From Letharia columbiana (Eukaryota > Ascomycota > Lecanoromycetes > Lecanorales > Parmeliaceae), in the NCBI RefSeq assembly GCF_014066305.1, contig NW_023501070.1:558001-622000 (forward strand): a stretch of DNA of 64,000 nucleotides, read 5' to 3'. The translations under genes were made by a program, and so were the position numbers. Within the stretch, counting starts at the first letter, position 1. The number at the start of each line of letters is the position of its first letter. This document shows positions 50,151 to 62,487 of this stretch, piece by piece. The notes under the pieces were generated by a model. That model was not told the origin of the DNA and searched no databases. It saw only the letters and a program-made list of their open reading frames with translations.

Positions 50151-51932
50151 TTATATCTATTATTTTAATATAATAATTATTAAAAATTATATTAATCGAA
50201 TTTTATATCTTAATTAAAAAGATTATATTAAAAAATTTCTAGAGAAAAATAATATATTAAGCTTTATACTATTATTTACTTTTATTAATAATAATAAATT
50301 TTATATTATTAAAAATAATTTTATCTTTATTAATTAATCTCGCTATATTTATTAATTAATTATAAAATTATTTATATATATAATATTAAATACTTAATTT
50401 AATATTATATTTACTATTTTAATAATCTCTAAATATATTTTAAACTTTAATAAATTTTATTAAAAGGCTATTAAATATATTTTTCGATATTTAAATAATA
50501 TTAAAAATTAATAATTAATATTTAAAGAAGATTTAAAATTATTTATTAATTATATAAACGCGAATTAAATAAATAATTAAAATATCTAATCTTTTATCTT
50601 TAATTATATCTTTAATATAAATAATAATATTATTAATTAATTATTAAAATAATAATTTATTATAATATTATTCTCTTATAAAATTAAATATATTAATTAG
50701 ATATAAATTATTAAAAAAATAATTTAATTATATAAACTTTTTAATTAATTTAATCTTAGTATTAAATATATATAAATTATTATTATTTATTATAATAATT
50801 AAAATATTATAATCTTTATTAAAAAATTTTAATTTTATATATATATTAAATATATTAATATTTAATATTATTATATATAAAAATAAATTATTATTATTAT
50901 TATTATTTTTAAATATATCTTTATTAATTAATAAATTTATTAATAAATTTATTAAAATACTATTTAAAAATAAATTTAAGAAGTTTTATATATTAATTAA
51001 ATTAAAATATTATTTATAATATTATTTATTTAGAAAAATTAACTTCGACTTTAGAAGAGCTATTTTATTAATTTTTATAATTTAAATAATCTATTTAAAC
51101 CGCCTATTAAATCTTAAATTTAATATTCTATAAACTCGCTATTTTATATTAAAATAGCTATTTCTTTAACGCTATTATCGCTATTACTATTAAATCTTTA
51201 AAGCTCTTTTAAAATACTATTATCTATATTATTATTATTATTAATTATTAAAATATAAAATAGAATACTTAGTTATATTAACTAGAGAGTTCTATAAAAG
51301 AAAAGAGCGACTAGATATAAATATACTAAGATATATTATATAACTATATTATATAATTACTAAAACGCTAAAAATTACGTAATTTAAATTTTAATACTTT
51401 TCTTTATATATATTCTTTTATACGTGAAACTTAATAAAAATTAAGATTAATACTAATAATATTAAAATTAAATAGATAAAATAAAAATAACTTAATCGAT
51501 TTTCGCTAGAGTTTAATATTAAATAATTAAAGTAAAGTTTAAATTAAGTAACTAAAGTAAGTTTAACGTCGAGTAGTTAAAGTAAAAAGTCGAAATCTAA
51601 AAACGACTATATTAAATCTTAAATTCCACTTTTTATTAAAAAACGATTTTTCGAAAATTTTATTTTTAGATTATTTAATATATATTAAAAATCGATTAAT
51701 TCGAGATTAAAGAATATTTATAGAAATAATTAAATAAAATAATTAAAAGAAATTCTTCGTTCTATACTTACGATTAGCTATAAGACTTCTATAAGATTAT
51801 TTTAGATATTTAATTTTAATAATAATAGCTAATAGTAATAGTAATATAAATAAAAATATTTTAAAAGAGTTTTAAAGATTTAATAGTAATAGCGATAATA
51901 GCGCTAAAGAAATAGCTATTTTAATATAAAAT

Positions 51933-52882
51933 TGTTAAAAGTAGAATATTAGATATATTAGAAATTAAATAATTATAACTAAAAGACTAATTATTTAATT
52001 TATAAGATATATGAATATTTATATATATAAAATAGATAATTAATAGTAGCTAGTAATTACTAGCTCTAATAATATACGATATATTATATAATAGCCGAAG
52101 AAGCTAGTATTATAATACTTCCCGATAATCTTAGAAGCTAATTTTCTAAATTCTAGTATATTATATTCTATATCAATTATTATATTTACGCTTTAAATTC
52201 GAGATTAATTATTTATCTAGCCTTATTAAATTTATAAAAAACCTCGATAGAGAAAATAGAAAGAGTGCCGGGGCTTTTGAATACCCGTTTCGGGACCTCG
52301 AAATAATATAAGAGTTTTTAATGTTTTGCCCGTATTACTTCGGGACCTCGAAATAATCTAAGGGTTTTATTAGTTTGCCCGTATTGTTTCGAGACCTCGA
52401 AATGATCTGAGGGTTTTGATGGTTTACCCGTATTGTTTCAGAACCTCGAATAAAATAAGGATTTTGATGGTTTACTCGTATTATTTCGGGACCTCGAATA
52501 AAATAAGAATTTTAGTTCGATATTTTTTATATAGGGATTAAATAGCGATAGCCCTCTCGTCGATAAGTATAAGCTAAAAAAATGGGCTATCGCTATAAGA
52601 TATATCTATTTATAAACGATTATCGAAGTTTAATTTAATATCTCTTAGAAAGTGTAAGAATATTTTAATACTACCCTACCCGCTTTCGGACTTATAATCT
52701 ATTAAAAGTAGAATATTAGATATATTAGAAAAAGAATAATTATAATTAAAAGACTAATTATTAATTAATGAAATATATAAATATTTATATATATAAAATA
52801 GATAGCTAATAATAGCTAGTAATTACTAGCTCTAATAATACGCGATATATATACGATAGTCGAAGGGGCTAATATTATAATA
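51933..52882 (-). mobile_element. TRIM-E: minus-strand non-autonomous LTR element (950 bp)
   Basis: LTRs 51933-52117 and 52700-52882, with perfect target duplication AAAAT (51928-51932 and 52883-52887). Minisatellite at 52280-52510 (four to five units). Inserted in Copia-5; the empty site is readable in Copia-2 (20911-20915). Confidence 0.92.
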
Positions 52883-53809
52883 AAAATAGCGAGTTTATAA
52901 AGTATTAAATTTAAAATTTAATAAATAATTTAAATAAATTATTTAAATTATAAAAATTAATAAAATAGCTTTTTTAAAGTTAGAATTAGCTTTTTTAAAT
53001 AGATAATATTATAAATAATATTCTAATTTAATTAATATATAAAACTTACTAAATTTATTCTTAGATAATATCTTAATAAGTCTATCGATTATTTATTATT
53101 TAATAAAAATATATTTAAAAATAATATTATTAATAATAATTTATTTTTATATATAATAATATTAAATATTAATATATTTAATATATATATAAGATTTAAG
53201 ATTTTTAATAAAAATTATAATATTTTAATTATTATAATAAATAATAATAATTTATATATATTTAACGTTAAAATTAAATTAATTAAGAAGTTTATATAAT
53301 TAAATTATCTTTTTAATAATCTATATTTAATTAATATATTTAATCTTATAAGAGAATAATATTATAATAAATTATTATTTTAATAATTAATTAATAATAT
53401 TATTATTTATATTAAAGATATAATTAAAGATAAAATATCGATTATTTTAATCGCTCGCTTAATTCGCGTTTATATAATTAATAAATAATTTTAAATCTTC
53501 TTTAAATATTAATTATTAATTTTTAATATTATTTAAATATCGAAAGATATACTTAATAATCTTTTAATAAAATTTATTAAAATTTAAAATATATTTAGAA
53601 ATTATCGAGATAATAAATATAATATTAAATTAAGTATTTAATATTATATATATAAGTAATCTTATAATTAATTAATAAATATAGCGAGATTAATTAATAA
53701 AGATAAAATTATTTTTAATAATATAAAATTTATTATTATTAATAAAAATAATAGATATAAAATTTTAAATTAATTATCTTAAATTTCTTAATAAATTTAT
53801 TTTTAATAC

Positions 53810-54750
53810 TTTATATTTTAATTTTATTAAGATTAATAAGTAAAATATTATTTATATAAATAGTAATAATAATAATATTATTAATAAATATAAAAAAAAA
53901 TTATAATAATAGATTTAAAACTTAGTTTTTTAAAATAAATTATAAAAATATTATATTAAACTCTAAAGAATTATTTTAAATTATAAAATATCTTAATAAG
54001 CTTATATATCTTATTTTTTTAGTCTTTAATTTTAAAGTTAATAAGTTAAATAATATAATTTTTTTTTTAATATCGCTATATAGAAAGATAATTTTAATAT
54101 TTATTTATTTAAGCTTTTAATTTAAAGTAGTTATTAATATAAAGATTATTTTATAATTTATAAATTTAATAATAAAAATAAAAAATTTATTAAAATCGAT
54201 TTTTATTATTTAAAATTAAATAATCTAGCGAGCTTTATATTATATAATTTCTTTTATAAAATTATATTTAAATTTATAAATCTATTAGTCTTCTAAAATA
54301 TATATATTTAATAAAAAATTTATTAGAATTTAAGTCTTATTAATAATAAATAAATCGATTTCTTTTTTTATAATAATTTCTTAATATATCTTATAATAAG
54401 AGTTTAATATAATTTTTTTTATAAGTTTAAAATTTATAGAATTTAAAAGAAAAGGCTTTTATTAATAGCGTTAAAGAATCTATTTTTTTTTTTTATATAT
54501 TTTTAAAATATCGAATAGATAATTTATTATTAAAATTAAATTATAATTATTTATAGAGTAAATAATAAATTTAAAAGATATCGTTATAGAGACTATAGAA
54601 AGAGTTTTATTATTAAATATATTAAATAATTACTTTTTTAAAGATTTTAAATTAATTAAAATTATTAATTAAATCTTTTTAAAGATTTAAATAAAATTAA
54701 ATAAATTATTAATTTTATCTTTAATAAAAATTATTTATCTCTTTTAACGA
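53810..54750 (-). pseudogene. Copia-5 reverse transcriptase relic
   Basis: Collinear with Copia-2; YINN on the minus strand at 53847-53858. Several small deletions. Confidence 0.82.
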
Positions 54751-57700
54751 TTTTTTTTAAAATTATAAATAAAGAAAAAAGATAATTTTTAAGATAATTA
54801 ATAATTTTAATAAATTAACGATTATTATAATAAATTATTATTTTAATATTATTACGCGTATTCTTTTCTAAAATAAAAAATATAAATTTAAAAGAAATAT
54901 TATTAAATTATTTAATATTCGAGATAATAGTAATTTTATTATTATTTAAAAGTATATAATAAAAATAATCTTAATAATTTATAAATTATCTCTTAATTAT
55001 ATAATTTTAATACTTTTTTTAATTAATAACTTTAAATATAATTTAATAAAAATCTATTTATTTAATAATATATAAATAAGAAATATCGAAAGAGAAATTA
55101 ATATAAGTTTTAAAAGAAGTAATATTTTATTTAATTATAAATTAATAATTATATAAATAATTCTTAATATAAATAAACTCGATTTAATATTTCTATAATA
55201 GATTACTTTTTTTAAATATTATACTAGCTTTACACTAAATAATAACGCTTAATTATTTAAATTTATTATTTATTTAAAAATTTCTCGATATAATATCTTC
55301 TTAAATAATTTCTTTAAATAAATGAAAGATTTTTATTTTATAATTTTAATATTTTATATTATAATTAAAGCGAAGATAAATATAATAATAATAATTATAT
55401 TTTATATTATTAAGAAAAAGCTTAAATATAATAAAAATAAATTTATTAAATTTATTTAATAAAAAATAGATATTAAAGTATAAAGTAAAATTATTTAGAA
55501 AAGTAATTATAAATATATAGTTATTATAAAAGATATTAAATAATTTTTAAAAAATTATATAAATTAAATTATTTTTTTATTTCTTAAGAATAATATAATA
55601 TTTATAAAACTCTATTTTAAGATTAATTATAAAATATAACTTATAAATATTATTAAAAGAAGATTTAAAAAAATCTATTTTAATATATATTTTAATTATC
55701 TTTTTAATATTTTAAATATTTAAATAATTTATATAGATATATTATATATATAGAGTTTCTTTATAAATTTAAAACTCTTATTAATAAGAGAGCTTTATAA
55801 ACTTAATAAAAAATTTATTATAAATAAGAATTTCTTTATTAATAATAATTAAGACTAGAGAAATATTTTTTTAAATATTAAGCGTATAAAAATAACTTTA
55901 AATATATTTAAAAAAAAATTACTATTTTCTTATAAAAAGATTATTAAAAATAAAAGAAAGCGAGTATTATTACTTCTCTAATTATTTCTTAAAAATAAAA
56001 ATAAAATTATATTTAAATATATATTAAATATTATTAAAAATTTAAATACGCTTAATACTCTTTATTTTATATTTAAAATTAATATTATTAAAATCGAAAG
56101 CTATATAATTATTATTAATAAATTTATTAATAAAATAAGATTCTTAAAATTTAGAGAAGATTTTAAAAATTAAGAAATTATAAATAATATATTAAATATA
56201 TATATAATTATAAAGTTAAAGAGAGAATATTATTATTATAATAAAAAGTATAATAATAAAAAGTATTATAATAAAAAGTATAATAATAAAGACTTTATTT
56301 AAGAATTTAATTTTAAAAGATTTATAGATTTTATTAATTAAAGTTTAAAAATTAGCGATAAATATAATAGCGATATAAGTAATAAAATAATATATTATTA
56401 TAAATTAAATAATTATAATAACTATTTTAACGCTAAAAAATTAATTCTTCTCTTTTTTAAACTTTTTAAATTTAGATTTAATATTAATATTATTATTTTC
56501 TTAATCGCCTCTTTTATCTTAATCGCTATAATTATTATAATCTCTATTTTTAAATTCTTTATAAACGCGTTTATATTTTAATTATTCGAGATACTTTTTA
56601 ATAAAATAAAAATTCTTATTATAAATAATATAATATTTATAAATTTATATTTAGATATAAAAGTTATTAAAATTAATATTATTTTAAATATAATATTTAA
56701 TTAATATAAACGCTATAAAAATAAGAATATAAATATTTATTTTAATATAAATAATTATTATATAAATATTAAAAAATTTAGCGAAGGTAGTAGAATTAAA
56801 AATAATATTAAATTATTATATTCTAATATAAATTAATATAAATTTAAAAGACTTATTCTTATTATAAAGATTATAATTTTAATTATAAATTTTATAATAT
56901 TAAATATATTAGCTATTTAAACTCTTATAAAAATAATAAATCTTTTAATTCTTATTAATAATAAAGGAATATTTCTTAAATAAACTATTAATCTCTTATA
57001 ATAGATTTATAAATTAATTAATATAGATTTATAACTTATTTTTATAAATAATAAGAGTAAGAGATTTTAATTTTTAAATAATAAAATTAAGAATATCTAA
57101 TTTACGAGGTTTATATTCTTTTAAATTCTTTTAAATAATTATAATATTAATATAGCTTTTAATAAAATTACGCGAATTATTTTTATAACGAGTTTTTATT
57201 ATAATATAGAGTTTATAATATACTTTAATTTATATTATAATATCTATATTAATAATATTTTTAAAAATATTTTTTATAAATTATTAATTAATCGCGATTT
57301 TTATAATAATTATTAAATAAGAAATTAATTAAATAATATTAAATTTAATATAATATTAAAAATCTAATAATATAAAGAAATCTTATATATTTCGCTTTTA
57401 TTTATAATAATTAAAAACGCTTTTAAATATAAAAATTTAATAAAATTAATTTAAATTAATTAAAAGCTTAATATTAATATATTTAAATATAATACTATTT
57501 ATAAAGAATTAATTTAATTTTTAAAACTTAATAAAGAAAAGCTTTAATAAGAGTTTAAGTTTAAAAATAAAGCTTATAATATAATAAAATTTAATAGAAT
57601 AAATAAAATAAGCGATATTAATAAAACTAGCTTCGCTTTAAATTTAAAAAGCTCTTTATTTAAAATTAGCTCTAATAATAATTTAAAAATAAATTAACTC

Positions 57701-57934
57701 GATATAATAATAGAATTAACGCGAGAAATTAAAATATACTTATTATCGATATTATTTATATTTAAAATATTTATAATTATTTAAAATATATAAAGAAAAT
57801 TTCATTAAGCTTTAAAATTAGCTTAATATAATTTAAAGTATTATTTAAAAAGAGATTTTATATTATAATCTATAATATAATCGATAATATTTTAAAAAGA
57901 TAGATTTTAATTTATAGATATTAAAGGGAAATTA

Positions 57935-58036
57935 GTATATATAAAAGAATAAGATAGGGCTAAACTTAAAAACCTTAAATTTATATATGTAGTCAATTAT
58001 TAATTTAGAGTTACTACGCTCTTTAATTAGATTAAC
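57935..58036 (-). mobile_element. MITE-6: ~100-bp end of a MITE-family element
   Basis: Starts after TA with GTATATATAAAAGAATAAG and follows MITE-5 for about 100 bp (to ATTAACTAAATTAG), then departs from it. Either a truncated MITE or the end of a longer relative whose interior is 58037 onward. Confidence 0.6.
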
Positions 58037-59661
58037 TAAATTAGCCCGCTAACTCTCTTAAGCTTTCTTATTAAAAGTTTATATATAAAAGTTTTATACT
58101 TTAAAGTACTTAGTTTACGATATATATAATTACTTTATAATTCCTTAAATTATAGAGCTCGCTTTACGCTTTTTAACGCTATAAAAATTATAAAATTTAA
58201 TCTACTATTAATAAAGCGAAGTAGTATTTAAATATAATTATATAAAACGCGTTCGAAATTAAATAATAATTTTTTTATCTATTTATATAATTATTATTCT
58301 TTTATTACTCTATTAATTCTATTAATTTTATTAAGATAAATATATTTATTCTTAATACCTCTCGCTTAAAGATTATTAAATATCTAAGATATATATATCC
58401 CTTTTTTTCGCCTTTTAAAGCCTCTATTAACGTCTTTAAATCGTCTTTTAATAAATTCGCTATTACTAATAATCGAGATTATAAGCGAGTTTAATAGCTA
58501 TTTATTATTATTTATAAATATATTAAAAGATTCTTAAAAAGAGCTTAAATAAATTTTTTTTTTTTATAAATTCCTTCTAAATTAGTAATAATACTTTTTA
58601 ATCTAGCGATATTATCTTTTAAAACGCGTCTTCCTTCTCTATTTATTCTTTATTATTTTATTTTAAAGTCTCTTAACGCGTATTAAATTCTAAATATTAT
58701 TAAAAAAAAGCTTTTAAATAAGAGGAAAACGCTATTAAAGATTCTCTATTATAAGATCTATTATTAGACTTCTTTAATAATAACTCTTTCGATAGTCTAT
58801 ATTCTTTTAGCCTACCTTTTAACTTTTATTTAAATTCTATTTAATCTTTAATAAGACTTATTAGCTATATTACGCGTATTATATATATATTATAAAATCT
58901 ATATAATATAATTTAAATTTTATAAATTAGATTTATAATCGCTATAATATAATATTATAAAAAGATAAGATAATTAAATAATATTATAATAGCGAAAAGA
59001 TTAAAGTTAATATATCTAAAATAAATAAAATAAATAATATAAAATAAGGTTATAAAGATATTAAAATAAGTATAAATAATTTAATTAATCTTAGCGAGTA
59101 TACTATTAATTAAATTCTTTACTCTTTAATATTAAAGACCTCGAATCTTATTAATAATAATAAAGAATTTTATTATTATAGCGTTTAATATAATAATATA
59201 ATCTTTATAATCTTATAATAAATTATTATTAATTATTCGATTATTTTATATATATATAAAATTTAAAAAATAATTACTATTTATATACTTATTCTAATAT
59301 CTTTAAAGAGCGAAAAATTAATATTTAGCTAAATCTATATTATAAATAATATTTAAAATTAATCTATAATACGATATAACTTTCTCTTAATTATATTTTT
59401 TATATTAACTTTACTAGATATAATTATTATAATTATATTAATTAAACACTTTATTATAAAATAGCTATAAATCTTAAAAGTATTAATCTCTATATTAACG
59501 CTCTTAAATTAATATTTAAAAGATTAAAGATTAATTCGAATATATAAAGTTATAAACTACTTTATAAAAATTTATGATATTATAATCTATATATCTATAA
59601 TCGTTTTATTTTAGATAAGATTATTATTATCTAAAAGAATAATATTAATAATCTATTAGAT
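58037..59661. other. Unidentified RIP-mutated stretch (1.6 kb)
   Basis: No match to other repeats in the window. The minus strand at about 58780-58380 reads with relatively few stops as a Lys/Glu/Gln-rich, coiled-coil-like sequence (around LKRD.VARLESIVTNLEG before mutation, my inference). No domain recognised. It retains more CpG and C-rich runs than Copia debris. Confidence 0.35.
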
Positions 59662-59666
59662 ATATC

Positions 59667-60638
59667 TATTATAATACCAGCCCCTTCGGCTATCGCATAC
59701 ATGTCGCGTATTATCAGGGCTAGTAATTACTAGTCATTATTAGCCATCTATTTTATATATATAAATATCCGTATATCCCATAAATTAATAATTAGTCTTT
59801 CAGTTATAATTATTCTTTTCTAATATATCTAATATCCTACTTTTAATAGGTTATGAGCCCGGAAGCGAATAGGGCAGTATCAAAATATCCTTGCACTTTC
59901 TAAGAGATATCAAACTAAGTCTTCAGGTGATCGTTTATAAATAGATACACCCTATAACGATAGCCCATTTTTTTGGCTCGTACCCACCGACGAGAGGGCT
60001 GTCGTTATTTAATCCCTACACAAAAAATGTCGAACTAAAATCCTCATTTCATCCGAGGTCCCGAAATCAATACGGATAAAAAACCCTCATATCATACGAG
60101 GACCCGAACCAATCAAAAACCCTCACATCATTTCGAGGTCCCGAAACAATACGGGCAAAAAATCAAAAACCCTCACATCATTCCGAGGTCCCGAAGCAAT
60201 ACGGGCAAAACAATCATTCCGAAGTCCCGAAACAATACGGGCAAAACGTCAAAAACCTCATATTATTCCGAGGTCCCGAAACGGGTATTCAAAAGCCCCG
60301 GCACTCTTCCTATTTTCCTCATCGGGGTTTTTTATAGATTTAACGAGGCCGGGTAAATAATCAATCCCGAATATAAAGCGTGGATTTGGAAACTAATATA
60401 TATAGGATACGATATATTAGGGTTTAGGGAATCTAGCTTCTGGGGCTGTCGGGGAGTGTTACAATATCAGCCCCTTCGGCTATCGTATAACATATCGCGT
60501 ATTACCAGGGCTAGTAATTACTAGTCATTATCAGCCACCTATTTTATATATATAAATATCCGTATATTCCATGAATCAATAATTAGTCTTTTAGTTACAA
60601 TTAATTTTTCTAACATGTCTAGTATCCTACTTTCAACA
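59667..60638 (+). mobile_element. TRIM-F: least mutated TRIM copy on the right (972 bp)
   Basis: LTRs 59667-59848 and 60457-60638 (182 bp each). The 3' LTR retains TGTTACAATATC...TTTCAACA, showing true TG...CA ends. Target duplication ATATC (59662-59666) and ATATT (60639-60643) differs by one C/T. The primer site reads GGTTATGAGCCCGGAAGCG, the least altered in the window. Leader stem-loop at about 59967-60006; minisatellite at 60050-60290. Confidence 0.92.
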
Positions 60639-60643
60639 ATATT

Positions 60644-62339
60644 TAAAACTAGAAATATATTAATAAAAGCTCGAAATAATAAGAGATTTAATATACTATA
60701 TTAATATCTAGCCTATATATCTCTATATTATTCTCTTATCTTTTTATTTAACGAATAATTATAATATAATAATATATTTAATATAAATATTATATTAAAT
60801 AAAAGCTTTTTTATTTAGCGAAGTAGAAATAATAAAGTTATCTTATAAATTAAAGAAATTATTAGACGAGATAATTCTAAATAAGTAACGCTTATTTTAT
60901 ATTATAGATCTATTCTATTTATTTTTTCTATTCTATTAATTATTAACTTTTTATAAATATATAATATAAAATTATTTTAATAAGTTTAATCGCTTTCTTT
61001 ACTACGATAAATTATTATAATATTTTATTTATAATATTTATATAACTATTAAAAGTAATAAACTTTATTAATTAAAGATAAATTAGAAGATTATTCGAGT
61101 TAATATTTATTAAGTAGTTATTAATACTTATATTAATAAAGCTATTATAGATAATTAGACTAATAAATAATATATTATTCTCTCTTTCTTTTATTAAGAA
61201 AGCCTATAATTTATAAAATAACTCTATTAAAATATTATTATTCTATTTATTAAATTCAACCGATTAAACTTCTTTATAACTTTCATCTATAATTTAAAAT
61301 AGATTAAGATTATTAAAAATCTTTTACTCGACGAACGCGCTACTAATTAATCTAATTTAATTATTAAAGTATTTAAATTAAAGTTAAAAACTTTTATAAA
61401 TAATATTCTAAAGAAAAAGATATTAGATATATTTTTATTCTTTTTACCCTCTATTATAATATAATAACTCTTCTCTATTCTATTTAATAAGATAGTTTTT
61501 TAGACGATATATTAATTAGACGATTAGTATAGATTATAATCTCTAAAAGTACTTCTAATATAATTTAATTTATTATATATTATAATTTCTATCGATTAGT
61601 CTTATAATATTATTTTTTTATTTATTTCTATAAAGGTAAAGTATAATTAATTAAAATATCGATTAGCTTTAATTCTAACTAACTTTACAAATAATAAATT
61701 AAGTTTTAATCTATATCTATATTATTAAATTTTAAAAATAAGACTTATTATATACTTATATCTTTATTATTTTATATTCTAAAAATTAATTCTTTAATAT
61801 CGCTAAGATCGATATCGCTATTAATACTAAGATCTCTAATTAAAATTTATTTTCTAATCTCTATATAACTATTATTAGATATATACTCTATAGAAATTAT
61901 AGCTAATATACTATTAATAGAATAGATATTATTTCGTCTTATTAAAACTTAGATAAAAACGTATATAATAAGTAGTTTTCGAAGAACTTTAGCGATTATA
62001 TTATCTTTAAATTGAATTTTAAGTATTTTATATATCGTTAATATAAGTCTATTAAGATATGAAATAATAAACTTAAATAGAATTACTAAATAATACTCTA
62101 TAGTCTCTATTTATTAACTAAGTATAACGCTTATATTAATATAGAGATTTATATTAATATTAAAACCTATAAATATATTTTTAAATACGTTTATAAAAAT
62201 AGCGATTAAGCTAGTTTTTAAATAGAGCGTAAAAGTAATATAGATTAAAACTATATAGGGCTAGATTAGATAAATAAGATTTAAAAATATTAAAACGCAC
62301 GATAAGTAGACTCTATAAAAGTCTATTAAAGGATTTTTT
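60644..62339 (+). pseudogene. Helitron helicase-like relic (rolling-circle transposon)
   Basis: Plus-strand readings match the Helitron Rep/helicase protein: a block like NLDKNVYNK.FSKNFSDYIIF (61950-62015; family pattern C....G.C.K.FPK.F...T), then YLLTKYNAYINIEIYI and KYIFKYVYKNSD (62108-62206; family pattern LL.KYN.HINVE.......KYIFKYVYKG.DR). Upstream, LLTF.KYI-like and CLLF-like pieces near 60900-61000 may be its N-terminal region. Frame shifts occur between blocks. Neither TC nor CTRR termini were found, so this is a fragment. Copia-6 cuts it at 62340. Such proteins normally nick and unwind DNA for rolling-circle transposition. Confidence 0.72.
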
Positions 62340-62487
62340 ATTGAAATTCGAATTACGTAACTCTTAGCGTCTTGGCGATTATATAATATAATTATATGAT
62401 ATATCTTAGCGTATTTATATCTAGTCGCTCTTTTCTCTATAATAACTTTATAGTTAATAACTAAGTATTTTATCTTATATTTTTATA
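62340..62487 (+). repeat. Copia-6 5' LTR (148 bp)
   Basis: Same LTR family as 27044-27194, with small indels in the ATAGAACTCT core (here TAATAACTTTATAG). It truncates the Helitron relic. Confidence 0.82.

Larger units (their letters stand above)
47221..51245 (+). mobile_element. Copia-4: internal part of a plus-strand Ty1/Copia copy
   Basis: Collinear with Copia-1 from about 2740 to 7200, interrupted by MITE-5 and cut off on both sides by Copia-3 and Copia-5. Very AT-rich and the most decayed copy. It supplies the uninterrupted target sequences for MITE-1 and MITE-2. Confidence 0.82.
51246..57934 (-). mobile_element. Copia-5: Ty1/Copia copy lacking its 5' end
   Basis: 3' LTR 51246-51396, then pol on the minus strand to 57934, where MITE-6 begins; the 5' LTR is not present in the window. 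It was inserted into Copia-4 at a site readable in Copia-1 near 7195. Carries TRIM-E. Its ~25-bp tandem array is reduced to about three units (51508-51585). Confidence 0.83.
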
